Positions 1 through 9,331 are shown, numbered from the stretch's first letter. The stretch: DNA of 64,000 bases from Agaribacterium sp. ZY112 (GCF_041346925.1 NZ_CP166840.1:1240001-1304000); one strand, 5' to 3'. A program made the numbers and translations. Notes: a model not told the origin generated them from the sequence alone.

Positions 1-1719
1 GATGGCGGCCACTTTAGTGTGCCGGCTCAGTGGCGTTTGGCGCATATGGCACAGGAGCTTGGTGAAACTGATCGCAGCGCCTTGGACTATGTTCTCGATG
101 GCGACGAAGAGTTGCGCCACTTACAGGCTCAACTTGAGCAGGCCAGTGGTGATGCCTTAGGCGAGCTCTATGCAAAGATGGAAACCATCGGTGCTTACGA
201 TGCGGAAGCTAGGGCCCAAAAGTTGCTGCGTGGATTGGGTTTTGCGGCTGATCTTATTCACAACACGGTACAAAGCTTTAGTGGTGGTTGGCGCATTCGT
301 TTGAATTTGGCCAAAGCGCTTATGTGTCGCAGTGACTTGTTACTGCTGGATGAGCCTACTAACCACTTAGATTTAGATGCTTGTGTTTGGTTAGAGCAGT
401 GGCTGCAAAGCTATGATGGTACGCTGCTTATTATTAGCCATGACCGTGATTTTCTCGATAATGTGGTTGATGGCATTGTGCACTTAGAGCAGCAAAAACT
501 TGTCGCTTATAGTGGTAACTACAGCCAGTTTGAGATTCAGCGCGCCGATAGGCTTGCTCAGCAAGCCCAGGCTTATGAAAAACAACAAGCCCGCATTAAG
601 GATATTGAGAACTTTGTGCGCCGCTTTAAGGCCAAAGCCAGTAAAGCCAAACAAGCCCAGAGTCGAGTTAAAGAGCTTGAGCGCATGCAGCGAATTGATG
701 CAGCGCACGCTGATTCACCTTTTAGCTTTCGTTTTTCTGAGCCTGAAAAAATGCCTCAGACCTTAATCACCTTAAGCAAGGTGAGTTTAGGTTATGAGCA
801 GCCAATATTGGAAAATGTTGATTTTAGTGTGCTTGGTGCGTCGCGTATTGGTTTGCTTGGCCATAATGGTGCAGGTAAGTCGACTTTATTAAAGTATTTG
901 GCCGGCACCAATCAAGCCCTTGCTGGGCAGAGAAGTGACGCGCAATTTTTGAGTATTGGTTATTACAGTCAGCATCAGCTAGATACGCTCGATTTTAGCG
1001 CTAGTGCTGCTTTACATATTTCTCGAATCAGCCCCGAAGCGCGTGAACAAGAGATTCGTACCTTTTTAGGTAGCTTTGGTTTTCATGGTGATAGAGCTTT
1101 TGAATGCATTGAACATTTCTCTGGTGGTGAAAAAGCACGCTTGGCACTTGCACTTTTGGCTTGGCAAAAACCAAATTTACTCTTATTAGACGAACCAACT
1201 AACCACTTGGATCTTGAAGTTCGCCATGCTTTAACGATTGCTTTACAAGCCTATGAGGGCGCAATTGTCTTAGTGAGCCACGACAGGCATCTGCTGAAAA
1301 ATACGGTTGATCAGTTTATGCTGGTTGATTCAGGTAAAGCGAATTTGTTTGACGGTGACCTTGATGATTACGCCCGCTGGTTGCAGCAAGACAAGACCGA
1401 GTCGGATTCTTCTGAGCCCAGTTTTGAAAGTAAAAATGCAAAAAAAGAAAAGCGCCAAAACGCTGCGGCTTTACGTAAAAAACTACAGCCACTTAATAAT
1501 AAAATTAAGAAGCTAGAAAAGCAGATCGCTGAGAAGTCAGAAAAGCTTCAACAAGTTGAAGAGCGGTTAGCTGATAGCGCTGTATATGATGATGCGAATA
1601 AAGACGAGCTAAAAACGCTGTTGCAGAAACAAGCAGAATTAAAATCATCTGTAGACGACTTAGAGGCCGAGTGGTTTGAGCTGAGTGAGGAGCTAGAGGA
1701 GGCTCAAGCTGAGCTGTGA
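1..1719 (+). CDS. yheS: ABC-F ATPase, YheS-like (5' end outside window)
   Basis: Soluble ABC-F protein with two nucleotide-binding domains and no membrane segments, a family that acts on ribosomes. The frame is open from base 1 (DGGHFSV...) with no start, so the N-terminus, including the first Walker A, lies outside the window. Visible are the first signature and Walker B (SFSGGWRIRLNLAKAL, LLLLDEPTNHLDLDA), the basic inter-domain linker rich in Lys/Arg/Gln (about residues 180-235 of the visible part), then the second Walker A (GHNGAGKST), signature (HFSGGEKARLALALL) and Walker B. The C-terminus is a charged coiled coil, as in E. coli YheS, to which the whole visible part aligns well. A GTG at 19 could be mistaken for a start, but conserved sequence precedes it. 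Identity as YheS rather than Uup or EttA rests on the linker and C-terminal tail. Confidence 0.93.
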   Translation, partial: DGGHFSVPAQWRLAHMAQELGETDRSALDYVLDGDEELRHLQAQLEQASGDALGELYAKMETIGAYDAEARAQKLLRGLGFAADLIHNTVQSFSGGWRIRLNLAKALMCRSDLLLLDEPTNHLDLDACVWLEQWLQSYDGTLLIISHDRDFLDNVVDGIVHLEQQKLVAYSGNYSQFEIQRADRLAQQAQAYEKQQARIKDIENFVRRFKAKASKAKQAQSRVKELERMQRIDAAHADSPFSFRFSEPEKMPQTLITLSKVSLGYEQPILENVDFSVLGASRIGLLGHNGAGKSTLLKYLAGTNQALAGQRSDAQFLSIGYYSQHQLDTLDFSASAALHISRISPEAREQEIRTFLGSFGFHGDRAFECIEHFSGGEKARLALALLAWQKPNLLLLDEPTNHLDLEVRHALTIALQAYEGAIVLVSHDRHLLKNTVDQFMLVDSGKANLFDGDLDDYARWLQQDKTESDSSEPSFESKNAKKEKRQNAAALRKKLQPLNNKIKKLEKQIAEKSEKLQQVEERLADSAVYDDANKDELKTLLQKQAELKSSVDDLEAEWFELSEELEEAQAEL

Positions 1720-1797
1720 TGTTTAAGAATCAGTAAAGCGTAATCTTTAAGTGTGTGATTTGTTTTTACTGTATGAGGGGTATAAAGACGTTTAGCA

Positions 1798-1989
1798 TTA
1801 ATGGATGCGTTTTCCTCCTATTATTTTTCGTCTTTCACCTAGGCGCCTTTCTATAGATTGGCTGGGGTCTCCATTAACAGTGGGAGGCCCTAGGTCTATT
1901 ACTCGTCTGTCTTTGCCCTGACGTTCCTCTAGAGCTTCTTCAAGCTGTGCTATGACGAAGTTTTTTTCAGAGAAATATAAGTCAGTCAT
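1798..1989 (-). CDS. Small Arg-rich hypothetical protein (63 aa)
   Basis: I do not recognise this protein. It has 63 residues, is highly charged, and carries repeated Arg pairs (KDRRVIDLG, IERRLGERRKI), reminiscent of small bacterial proteins with DRR/ERR repeats. It has no signal peptide and no membrane segment. It lies between yheS (+) and the membrane regulator (+) on the opposite strand, in otherwise empty sequence. The ATG has no clear Shine-Dalgarno. It may be a real small gene or a chance frame. The biased composition and the absence of any overlapping gene argue mildly for real. Confidence 0.42.
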   Translation of the reverse strand: MTDLYFSEKNFVIAQLEEALEERQGKDRRVIDLGPPTVNGDPSQSIERRLGERRKIIGGKRIH

Positions 1990-2084
1990 TTGAACAATAC
2001 CACTTAGTCTTGTCCACTCTTGGCCCTATATTGGTGAACTCATCGTCATTATAGACTGCTCATGCCTTGCTTGAGCTTGTTTTA

Positions 2085-2100
2085 AAGAACAATTGTTCTT
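2085..2100. promoter_or_regulatory. Perfect 16-bp palindrome upstream of the AraC-type regulator
   Basis: AAGAACAATTGTTCTT is perfectly self-complementary and ends 26 bases before the likely ATG of the membrane AraC-type gene. Its size and position fit an operator for a dimeric repressor or activator, possibly autoregulation. No copy was noticed upstream of the efflux operon (9332-9500). The binding protein is unknown. Confidence 0.5.
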
Positions 2101-2126
2101 AAGGCGTAGTATCCTTATACAGATTG

Positions 2127-3551
2127 ATGTATATGTTCCTGCCTGTATTTTTAAGCTGCTTAGATGTTGGCTTTTTTACGATCAATTTGGCTGTTTGTTA
2201 TAGTAGGTATATAAATATGCTTTACCTAAAGGGGATACCCCAGCACTACGTGATTGTGTCTATTATGGGGGCTCAACTCTTTTTAATGGTTTCCCTGTAT
2301 TTTACCTTTGTTGCTAGGCATGTGCTGAAACGGGTAGATCTGTTTAATGTTTTTGTAGCTACCTATATGTTCTATTTAATAGGTCATAGCTTACAAATAA
2401 TTTCAACAGCGATTTTGGCCTATTCGATTCTCTACCTTCGTATGTCTATGCTTTTAGGTATTGGCCTTCCGTCGTTAACTCTGTTTTTGTTTTATCAGTG
2501 TGGCATTAGCTTACGTAAGATCTGGCTCTATTCATTTTATGCTCTAGGTTTGTTCTTGTCGGTTATTTATTGCATAGGTTCAGATGCATATAACTACCAA
2601 ATAATCTTTTCAGAAGAGTATGCTCAGTTGCTACCTGTGACACTGTGGGGGGCAATCCATATTGATGCTGAAATGTTGGCTTTGGTGCTGATATCTTTAT
2701 TGCCTACCTCTTATCTTTTGTATATTGAGTTAACAGAAGAGCGTAGAAATACCTGTTTGGCTTTTCTTATTGGAACATTTGTATTAACACTGCTTTATCT
2801 TGTGGGTTTATATCAGCGAACATATTGGTTTTATTATATTGGAGCGGTGTTAACGTCTGCCTTTTGGGTTTGGGCTGTTTATGTTGATGTGAAATCGACT
2901 AAAAGTCAGGCTCAGAAGTTAAAAGAAGAATTGCAGTTATTTATCAATAATGAGAATAGTGACTTTGAGCTCGATCTTAAAAAGTTATTAATATCAATTG
3001 AGAGTGATAGTCAGGGGAATTTGAATCGCTACAAACTTAAGGTAAGAGAGCTATTAGATGAATTAACCGATTCGACGATTGAAGCCGGTGGTGATGCCGA
3101 AAGCCTGTTAGAACGTAATTTGGGCAATATTGATACTCTTCTCAAGAGTCCCGATCTTAGCAGTGTTCGTAGCTTTGCTACGCAAGAAACTGCTGAGTTA
3201 AGCAATATGATTTCTCAGTTGCCTGCAAAGCGCAGCGTGAAAATTATTGCTCAAACACAGGAGTATATTGAACGTAACTTTCATAAGGCAATTGAAGCCG
3301 CTGATCTTGCTGCTGAAGTTAATGTCAGTCAGTCGTATCTGATGCGCTGCTTCAAGAAAGAGACAGGTAAAACCATTAAGCAGTACCTCACTCAGTATCG
3401 AATTGAACAAGCCAAGTTATTTTTAAAGGAGAAGAGTGTTTCTGAGGTTGCTTTTTCCGTTGGTTACAATGATTCAAATTACTTTGGTAATGTATTTAAA
3501 AAGCATGTTGGTATTGGGCCTCAGCGTTATAAAAAAGAGCAATACGGCTAA
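2127..3551 (+). CDS. Membrane-anchored AraC-family transcriptional regulator
   Basis: The N-terminal ~255 residues contain seven or eight hydrophobic segments (roughly 6-26, 42-63, 74-101, 105-123, 132-153, 178-200, 210-228, 236-255). A charged, coiled-coil-prone cytoplasmic linker follows. The C-terminal ~100 residues are an AraC-type double helix-turn-helix (NVSQSYLMRCFKKETGKT; then EVAFSVGYNDSNYFGNVFKK), which should bind DNA from the membrane. The frame opens with TTG at 2124; ATG at 2127 (or 2133) is the likelier start, with no strong ribosome site. Codon use is AT-richer than its neighbours. It is convergent with an RND efflux operon and may regulate it, but that is only inference from proximity. 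The sensed signal is unknown; the membrane part resembles integral sensor domains rather than any transporter I recognise. Confidence 0.85.
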   Translation: MYMFLPVFLSCLDVGFFTINLAVCYSRYINMLYLKGIPQHYVIVSIMGAQLFLMVSLYFTFVARHVLKRVDLFNVFVATYMFYLIGHSLQIISTAILAYSILYLRMSMLLGIGLPSLTLFLFYQCGISLRKIWLYSFYALGLFLSVIYCIGSDAYNYQIIFSEEYAQLLPVTLWGAIHIDAEMLALVLISLLPTSYLLYIELTEERRNTCLAFLIGTFVLTLLYLVGLYQRTYWFYYIGAVLTSAFWVWAVYVDVKSTKSQAQKLKEELQLFINNENSDFELDLKKLLISIESDSQGNLNRYKLKVRELLDELTDSTIEAGGDAESLLERNLGNIDTLLKSPDLSSVRSFATQETAELSNMISQLPAKRSVKIIAQTQEYIERNFHKAIEAADLAAEVNVSQSYLMRCFKKETGKTIKQYLTQYRIEQAKLFLKEKSVSEVAFSVGYNDSNYFGNVFKKHVGIGPQRYKKEQYG

Positions 3552-3572
3552 GGCTAGTGATTAGCCTTAGCC
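3546..3572. terminator. Shared hairpin at the convergent regulator/RND pump stops
   Basis: An 11-bp perfect stem (GGCTAAGGCTA / TAGCCTTAGCC) with a 5-base loop. The TAA of the regulator (3549-3551) pairs with the complement of the TAA of the pump gene (3567-3569), so both stop codons sit inside the stem. On the minus strand a T-rich stretch follows after a few bases. On the plus strand the T content is poor. Probably a bidirectional transcription end. Confidence 0.6.
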
Positions 3573-6500
3573 CATTTGTTGTGGCGTATCGGATGCGCTC
3601 TTAATTCCTAGTCGCCTTAATAAACCTTCCATCAATAGGTAGTTAACGGGTACCAAAAGCAGCGTGATTAAGGTTGCGAAAATGATTCCAAAACCTAAAG
3701 AAATAGCCATTGGTATTAAGAACTGAGCTTGAGTCTCTTTTTCGAATAGTAATGGCATCAGGCCAAAAAACGTAGTTATTGAGGTAAGCATAACAGGTCT
3801 AAAGCGAGCGGAACCTGCATGTAGTACGGCTTCTTTAACTGCTTGCCCTTTAGCTCGGCTCTTATTGATGTAATCAACCAATACTAAAGAATCGTTTACG
3901 AGCACCCCAGTTAAGGCTAATAAACCCATCATGCTCATAATGGTTAGGTTCATACCCATAATCCAATGCCCTAACATAACGCCAATAAGGCCAAAAGGGA
4001 TAATCGACATAACAATAAAAGGTTGAAGATAGGATTTAAATGGAATTGCCAGCAGGCAGTAGATAATAAACAGTACGGCAATAAATCCGTAAAGCATACT
4101 GTTATTGCTCTGCTTTTGTTCTTCTTGCTCGCCACCAAACTTGTAGCTGATGCCTGGGTATTGCTTAGCGATAGATTGCATGAACGTCTTTAGGTCGGCG
4201 CCTACTACTGTCATATTTACTTTATCTTTTTCTATATCTGCGGTGACGTTGACAGCGCGTTGGCCATCTATACGCAAGATTCGAGTAGGGCTAATGCCTG
4301 GACTTAGTGTTGCAACTTGCTCTAAAGGTACGTTCACTCCACTTGGACTAGTAATTAATAGGCTGTTTAAATTACTGAGTGAATTTCTTTCCGAAATGGG
4401 CATGCGCACCATAACTCGTACATCATTACGACCGCGTTGAACTCGCTGAACTTCAATACCAAAAAAAGCCTGCCTAACTTGGCGAATAATATCGCTGCGG
4501 CTTATGCCTAGTACATGTGCTTGAGGCTTTAGCTCTACGCGTAGCTCTTCTTTACCTTGGTTAATACTGTCATTAATATCAAATACACCGCTATAAGTGG
4601 CAAGCTGTACTTTAATTTGTTCTGATACTGTTTCAAGTGTGCTTAAGTCTTCGGCTCGTATTTGTATATCGATAGGCGAAGAGGTTCGGCCTATTTCAGC
4701 TCGAAAGTTGATTTCTTCTGCTCCCGGTATATTACCAATGAGCTGACGCCATTCTTTAGCGAGCTCTGGGCTGGTAATTTTTATAGCTCGGCTTTCTGGT
4801 GAGGTCAATTGCACATAAGCTCGGCCAATATGACTAGCACCACCCCAGTCACCACTGATAACTAGCATACGCTCAACAATGCTTTCACCTGTTTTTTTAT
4901 CTCGATAGCGCTCTTCTAATTCTTGGGCTGATTTTAATATGTGTTGCATATGTCTGTCAGTTACCTCAAAAGGTGTACCGACGGGCATTGAAAGATTAAA
5001 ACGAATGGTTTCGCTAGGTACGCGAGGGAAAAAAGTAAAGCGAGAGTGCCCTGCCATGATGGCGCTAATAATAATAGAGAATATAGCCACAAAAAAGACA
5101 AGTGTTGTCCATTTGTTTTCTATGCACTTTCTCAGTAGGGGCTGATAATAAGTAAGGATGGAGCGTTCAAAACCCTTGGCGAAATTTCTTTGCCATTGCT
5201 GTAGTTTATTTCCCTCTTGGTCATTATTCACTTTAATGTGCTTAAGGTGAGCAGGTAGTACAAACTTACTTTCGATGAGTGAAAAAATGAGTACGGGAAT
5301 TACTACTAAGGGGATTTGGGCAAAGATAGGCCCTCTATTGCCTTCTATAAATGCTAGAGGGCCAAAGGCTGCGACAGTTGTTAGAATGCCAAAAGTCACA
5401 GGTACGGCGACTTCTTTTGTACCATTGATGGCGGCACTTAAGCCATCTTCTGAGTGTTGCAGGTGGGTGTAGACGTTTTCGCCAGTAACAATAGCATCAT
5501 CGACAACAATACCAAGTACGATAATAAATGCGAATAAACTAATCATGTTAAGGCTGGTGCCGGTTAAACTCATGACCAGCCATGCACCACAAAAACTAAT
5601 AGGAATGCCAAGAAATACCCAAAATGCGACTGCGGGCCGTAAAAATAAAGATAATAGAAGTATGACAAGCAATCCGCCTTGTATGGCGTTTTTGGTGAGT
5701 GTGTTAATACGCTTTTTTACAATTTCACTACGGTCATTCCAGTAATCTAGATGAAGATCGGGGCTTAGGCTTTGACGGCGTTGTTCTACAAAGGCTTTAA
5801 CAGTATCTGCTACCTCGATAATACTCTGATTGCCAGTTGCGGATATGTCTATGCTTGCGGCTCTGCGACCATTAAAGCGAGCGCGTACGGTTTTTTCTTC
5901 AAAGCCATCGTTGACGCTGGCAACATCATTTAATCTTAGTATGCTGCCATCTTTGTTGGTTAGCAGAATAATGTTTTCAAAGTCGGCTTGGTTATAGGCT
6001 TGGCCCTTAGCTCGAATTAGAATATCTCCGCCCGAAGCACTTATATTGCCGGCGCTTAAGTCGAGGGAGCTACGGCTAATGGCGTCGGCAACTTGTTGTA
6101 AGCTTAAGCCAAATTCGCGTAGTTTATGCTGGTCTAACTCAATCGCTATTTCATAATTTCTAATTCCGTAGAGCCAAGCTTGAGTGACACCGGGTAGCTG
6201 TACGATTTCTTCTCGCATGCTTTCACTGAGCTCGCGTAATTCTCGCTCACTCACATCACCACTTAAGGTGACCGTAATGGTGGCTCTTAAGTATTGGCTC
6301 AACTTAATAATGGGGCGTTCTGCATCTGCAGGTAGAGTGTTAATGGCATCAACACGATTTTTTATATCATCTAATAAGTCGCGAGCATCGTAACCTGACT
6401 GTGCTTCAATAAAAACGCTGCTGCCGCCCTCTGTGCTTTCACTTCGGTATTCTTTAATGCCCTCCAGGTCTTTAACGGCTTCTTCTACTCGTGTGGCTAA

Positions 6501-6683
6501 ACCTAGCTCGGCATCTTCAGGGTTTGCGCCACGTAGATTAATACTAACTTGTACCGTATCGCTTTCTGTTTTTGGGAAAAACTCTAAGGGGATTTTATTA
6601 AATAGCGCATAAACACCGCTAAGTGCAATGCTGATCATTAATAAATTCGCAGCAACATGGTTGCGCGCAAACCAAGCAATCAT
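3567..6683 (-). CDS. RND efflux pump, inner-membrane permease (AcrB/HAE1-like)
   Basis: Proton-driven inner-membrane pump of a tripartite efflux complex, about 1038 residues, the usual length. It has the typical RND layout: TM1 just after the start (NLLMISIALSGVYALF), two large periplasmic loops, TM4 with the paired proton-relay aspartates (GIVVDDAIV), and TM10-12 near the C-terminus. In TM10 the AcrB Lys940 position is Asn (GVLVNDSLVLVDY), as in a subgroup of RND pumps. The frame extends upstream, but ATG 6681-6683 (MIAWFARN) is chosen: it follows the adaptor stop by one base, has AGGAG ahead of it, and places TM1 correctly. Third gene of the OMF-adaptor-pump operon. Substrates cannot be told from sequence; drugs, bile-like compounds or solvents are possible. 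Confidence 0.95.
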   Translation of the reverse strand: MIAWFARNHVAANLLMISIALSGVYALFNKIPLEFFPKTESDTVQVSINLRGANPEDAELGLATRVEEAVKDLEGIKEYRSESTEGGSSVFIEAQSGYDARDLLDDIKNRVDAINTLPADAERPIIKLSQYLRATITVTLSGDVSERELRELSESMREEIVQLPGVTQAWLYGIRNYEIAIELDQHKLREFGLSLQQVADAISRSSLDLSAGNISASGGDILIRAKGQAYNQADFENIILLTNKDGSILRLNDVASVNDGFEEKTVRARFNGRRAASIDISATGNQSIIEVADTVKAFVEQRRQSLSPDLHLDYWNDRSEIVKKRINTLTKNAIQGGLLVILLLSLFLRPAVAFWVFLGIPISFCGAWLVMSLTGTSLNMISLFAFIIVLGIVVDDAIVTGENVYTHLQHSEDGLSAAINGTKEVAVPVTFGILTTVAAFGPLAFIEGNRGPIFAQIPLVVIPVLIFSLIESKFVLPAHLKHIKVNNDQEGNKLQQWQRNFAKGFERSILTYYQPLLRKCIENKWTTLVFFVAIFSIIISAIMAGHSRFTFFPRVPSETIRFNLSMPVGTPFEVTDRHMQHILKSAQELEERYRDKKTGESIVERMLVISGDWGGASHIGRAYVQLTSPESRAIKITSPELAKEWRQLIGNIPGAEEINFRAEIGRTSSPIDIQIRAEDLSTLETVSEQIKVQLATYSGVFDINDSINQGKEELRVELKPQAHVLGISRSDIIRQVRQAFFGIEVQRVQRGRNDVRVMVRMPISERNSLSNLNSLLITSPSGVNVPLEQVATLSPGISPTRILRIDGQRAVNVTADIEKDKVNMTVVGADLKTFMQSIAKQYPGISYKFGGEQEEQKQSNNSMLYGFIAVLFIIYCLLAIPFKSYLQPFIVMSIIPFGLIGVMLGHWIMGMNLTIMSMMGLLALTGVLVNDSLVLVDYINKSRAKGQAVKEAVLHAGSARFRPVMLTSITTFFGLMPLLFEKETQAQFLIPMAISLGFGIIFATLITLLLVPVNYLLMEGLLRRLGIKSASDTPQQMG

Positions 6684-6684
6684 A

Positions 6685-7926
6685 TTAGTGCTCCTGCTTG
6701 CTGGGGTTTGATTTTTCTTTATCCGTGGCTTGCTGAACTTCACCATCGATACTTACTAAATTTACTTTAGTGCCTGAAGCAATTTGTCCGAGCGGGGAAA
6801 CTGCAACGAGTTCACCAGCTTCTAGGCCACTGTTGAGAACGGCATAGTTCTCATCTTGCCAGCGGATAGAAATAGGGCGTCGATATACGGCACCGTCTTT
6901 ATAGGTATAAACATAAGAGCCCTGATAGATAGCTCTATTCGACACGGTAATGGCTTCCTCTATCTCATTTGCAGTGATTTTTGCGCTGACATATTGGCCA
7001 ATTTTTAAAGGGAAGCGACCTTGTGATTTTTGCCCCCAAGGATCATCGATTCTTGCTACCACATAAAGCTGGCGGCTGCTTTCATCAATGCTCGAGGCGG
7101 TGCGTACAATTTGGCCTTTCCATAATTCTTCGCCGGCTAAGTCGGAGCGTATTTGTACTTCGGTTAAGGCTGCTGAATCACTGCTGTGTAAGTAGCTTTC
7201 AGGTAGGGTTAGTAAGGCTAAATCACTGTTTTTAACTGGTAAGCGTATTTCAACCGCGTCGGTGGCGTAAACTTCGCCAAGTGTGACGTTAGCACTGACA
7301 ACTTGACCTAAATCGACCTGAGTGCTTAGCACTCGCCCATCAAAGGGGGCTTTAATAAAGGTACGAGCTAAATTAACACGCGCCTTTCGGAGTTGAGCTT
7401 TGGCCGACTTTAATTTAGCTTCGGCCGCTTTTAATTGTGGTGAACGTAATACTAAGGCGCTAGGCTCCCCGCCTTGGCCTAAGCGTTGCCAATCTTCTTC
7501 AGCTTGATTTACCCGAGCTTGTTCTTCTTCTAAATTACGTTGCGCGTCGGCTAGGTTTGCTTCTGCGATATCAACATCGATCTGATAATCGACATCTTCA
7601 ATATTTAATAGCACTTCTCCTTTTTGAAAGAAACCGCCGTCGCGAAAGCGCTCGGAAATATGAGTAATACGCCCGCTGACTTGCGCAACGACTTTGCTTT
7701 TAACGCGAGGTTCTACGAGGCCGTAGCTGAGCACTTCAGGTTTTAGTGTTTCCTGTTTAATACGCTCAGCGTCGATAGCAACCTGAGTAAGTTTTGCGTT
7801 AAAGTTTCTCTCGGGGCTGGGTTTGAAAATTAACAATAAGGCGATAATAAGTGCCGCTACAGGGATTACCAGCAGTAGTGGGTAGCGTTTAAAAAATCCA
7901 CTATGACTCAAGGCGTTATTGTTCAT
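6685..7926 (-). CDS. RND efflux periplasmic adaptor (membrane fusion protein)
   Basis: Links the pump to the outer-membrane channel. It has an N-terminal anchor helix (PLLLVIPVAALIIALLLIF), then the first lipoyl half (VVAQVSGRITHISERF...GEVLLNIED), an alpha-hairpin of charged heptads (about residues 115-175), the second lipoyl half (FIKAPFDGRVLSTQVDLG), and beta-barrel and membrane-proximal domains. About 413 residues. ATG 7924-7926 is chosen over an upstream in-frame start because AAAGGA lies five bases before it. It overlaps the end of the channel gene by 11 bases, which suggests coupled translation. The hairpin length suits a TolC/OprM-type partner. Confidence 0.94.
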   Translation of the reverse strand: MNNNALSHSGFFKRYPLLLVIPVAALIIALLLIFKPSPERNFNAKLTQVAIDAERIKQETLKPEVLSYGLVEPRVKSKVVAQVSGRITHISERFRDGGFFQKGEVLLNIEDVDYQIDVDIAEANLADAQRNLEEEQARVNQAEEDWQRLGQGGEPSALVLRSPQLKAAEAKLKSAKAQLRKARVNLARTFIKAPFDGRVLSTQVDLGQVVSANVTLGEVYATDAVEIRLPVKNSDLALLTLPESYLHSSDSAALTEVQIRSDLAGEELWKGQIVRTASSIDESSRQLYVVARIDDPWGQKSQGRFPLKIGQYVSAKITANEIEEAITVSNRAIYQGSYVYTYKDGAVYRRPISIRWQDENYAVLNSGLEAGELVAVSPLGQIASGTKVNLVSIDGEVQQATDKEKSNPSKQEH

Positions 7927-9331
7927 ACTTGTCCTTTGGTGCGCTGTTGTCAGCAAAATTAAGCTCGCCAGCCAGGGCTTTATGCAGGCGAACTTTATTT
8001 TCGAATATTTGTTTCTGTAAGGAGATTAATCGAACTTCGGCGTCCAGTGCTCGACGCTGAGCATCAAGCACGGTGGTGTAGCTAACGATGCCTTTAAGGT
8101 ATTGATCAAAGCCGAGCTTTTCTGCAATGACGGCATTGTCACGGCTTTGTTGTACATGGTTTGTTTGTTTGGCTAGGCTATCTTGGTTTTGTAATAGGCT
8201 TTCTATTTCTTGGAAGGCTCGATAAACCGTTTCGGTGTAGCGGCTTTCATTTTGCTCAAGGCGTAAACGAGCGGCATCTTCGTTAGATTTTAAACGGCCT
8301 GAGTCGAGCAGCGGTTGTAGCAGTGAGGCGCCAATAGACCAGCTCAAATTTCCGCTACTTAATACTTCACCCAATTCGGCCGAGGTACTGCCCCCGCTGG
8401 CGGTTAAGCGTAGGCTTGGGAAACGGGCTTTGTGGGCTACAGCAAGATCACTATTACTTGCAAGTAAGTTAAGCCATACTGCATTGAGATCGGGGCGGCG
8501 CATTAACAGTTCGGAAGGGAGTTCCGGTGGCAGTAGTACTGAGGTGTCAGGAAAGTCTTTTGGTGCTTGATATTGATCACTAGGGTAGTCACCGAGTTGA
8601 ATATTGAGTTCTCGTCTGGCATCACTGAGTGTTTGTTTGGCTTTTTCTAACCCACTTCTTTCGCCTTCAACATCGTTGCGGGCAAGGTAGACTTCAAGCG
8701 CACTGTTTAAGCCACTGCGATAGCCACTTTCGATAATGCTTAAGTTGTTACCGAGCATGGCAAGGCGCTTGTCTCCGAAGCGCACAAGCTTTTGGCTTTC
8801 AATCACATTGGCCCAGGCAATAGCGATATCCGTAGTGAGTTGACGTTTGGCTTCGTCGTAGCTTGCTTGAGCTGCGGCCACGCGCATAGCTGCGGCGCGT
8901 TTGTTATCGGTGACTTGGCCCCAGATATTAAGCTCATAGCTCATATCTAAGCCGGCACTAAAGCTGTTGGTGGTTGGGCCGTTTTCAATGGGTTGGCCCC
9001 GTGTGGCACTGACACGGGCATCTAATTCGGGCACATAACGCATGTTGGCTTGATATAGCTGTGTTTTTGCTATTTCTAGTTCGAGGCGCTGCTGCTCTAG
9101 TTGATGGTTATGTTGTGTAGCGTAGACAATAAGGGCGTCTAAGCTTGGGGCTTGCATTAAGCTCTGCCAGCTTAGCTCGGAGCTGTAGTTGTGACCGGCT
9201 TGTTGCCATGTTTTGGGTAGCTCAACAAGATCGGGCGCTTGCTGTTCGTAATTGCTGGCGCAGGCATGTAATAAGCTGATGCTGCAGAGCACAATATAAA
9301 GGCGCAGGTTTCGAGCAGTAATAAACAACAT
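7916..9331 (-). CDS. Outer-membrane efflux channel lipoprotein (NodT/OprM-like)
   Basis: First gene of the efflux operon. It has a signal peptide with lipobox (ISLLHAC; Cys at residue 24), so it is probably anchored in the outer membrane by lipid like OprM. About 471 residues in the two-fold TolC repeat: helical hairpins rich in Gln/Arg/Leu (AKTQLYQANMRYVPELDAR; later LLASNSDLAVAHKARFPSL). The motif LLPPELPSELLMRRPDL is typical of the NodT subfamily. It probably forms the trimeric exit duct for the adaptor and pump encoded downstream. The ribosome site is weak. The 176-base gap upstream presumably holds the operon promoter, but I see no convincing -35/-10 pair. Confidence 0.94.
   Translation of the reverse strand: MLFITARNLRLYIVLCSISLLHACASNYEQQAPDLVELPKTWQQAGHNYSSELSWQSLMQAPSLDALIVYATQHNHQLEQQRLELEIAKTQLYQANMRYVPELDARVSATRGQPIENGPTTNSFSAGLDMSYELNIWGQVTDNKRAAAMRVAAAQASYDEAKRQLTTDIAIAWANVIESQKLVRFGDKRLAMLGNNLSIIESGYRSGLNSALEVYLARNDVEGERSGLEKAKQTLSDARRELNIQLGDYPSDQYQAPKDFPDTSVLLPPELPSELLMRRPDLNAVWLNLLASNSDLAVAHKARFPSLRLTASGGSTSAELGEVLSSGNLSWSIGASLLQPLLDSGRLKSNEDAARLRLEQNESRYTETVYRAFQEIESLLQNQDSLAKQTNHVQQSRDNAVIAEKLGFDQYLKGIVSYTTVLDAQRRALDAEVRLISLQKQIFENKVRLHKALAGELNFADNSAPKDKYEQ

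Noticed and set aside
484..766. Open frames antisense and out of frame within yheS
   Set aside because: Low-complexity shadows of the ABC-F coding sequence, with no ribosome sites or domains.
4150..6393. Several plus-strand frames of 65-96 codons inside the RND pump gene
   Set aside because: They mirror the real minus-strand gene and have no recognisable domains.
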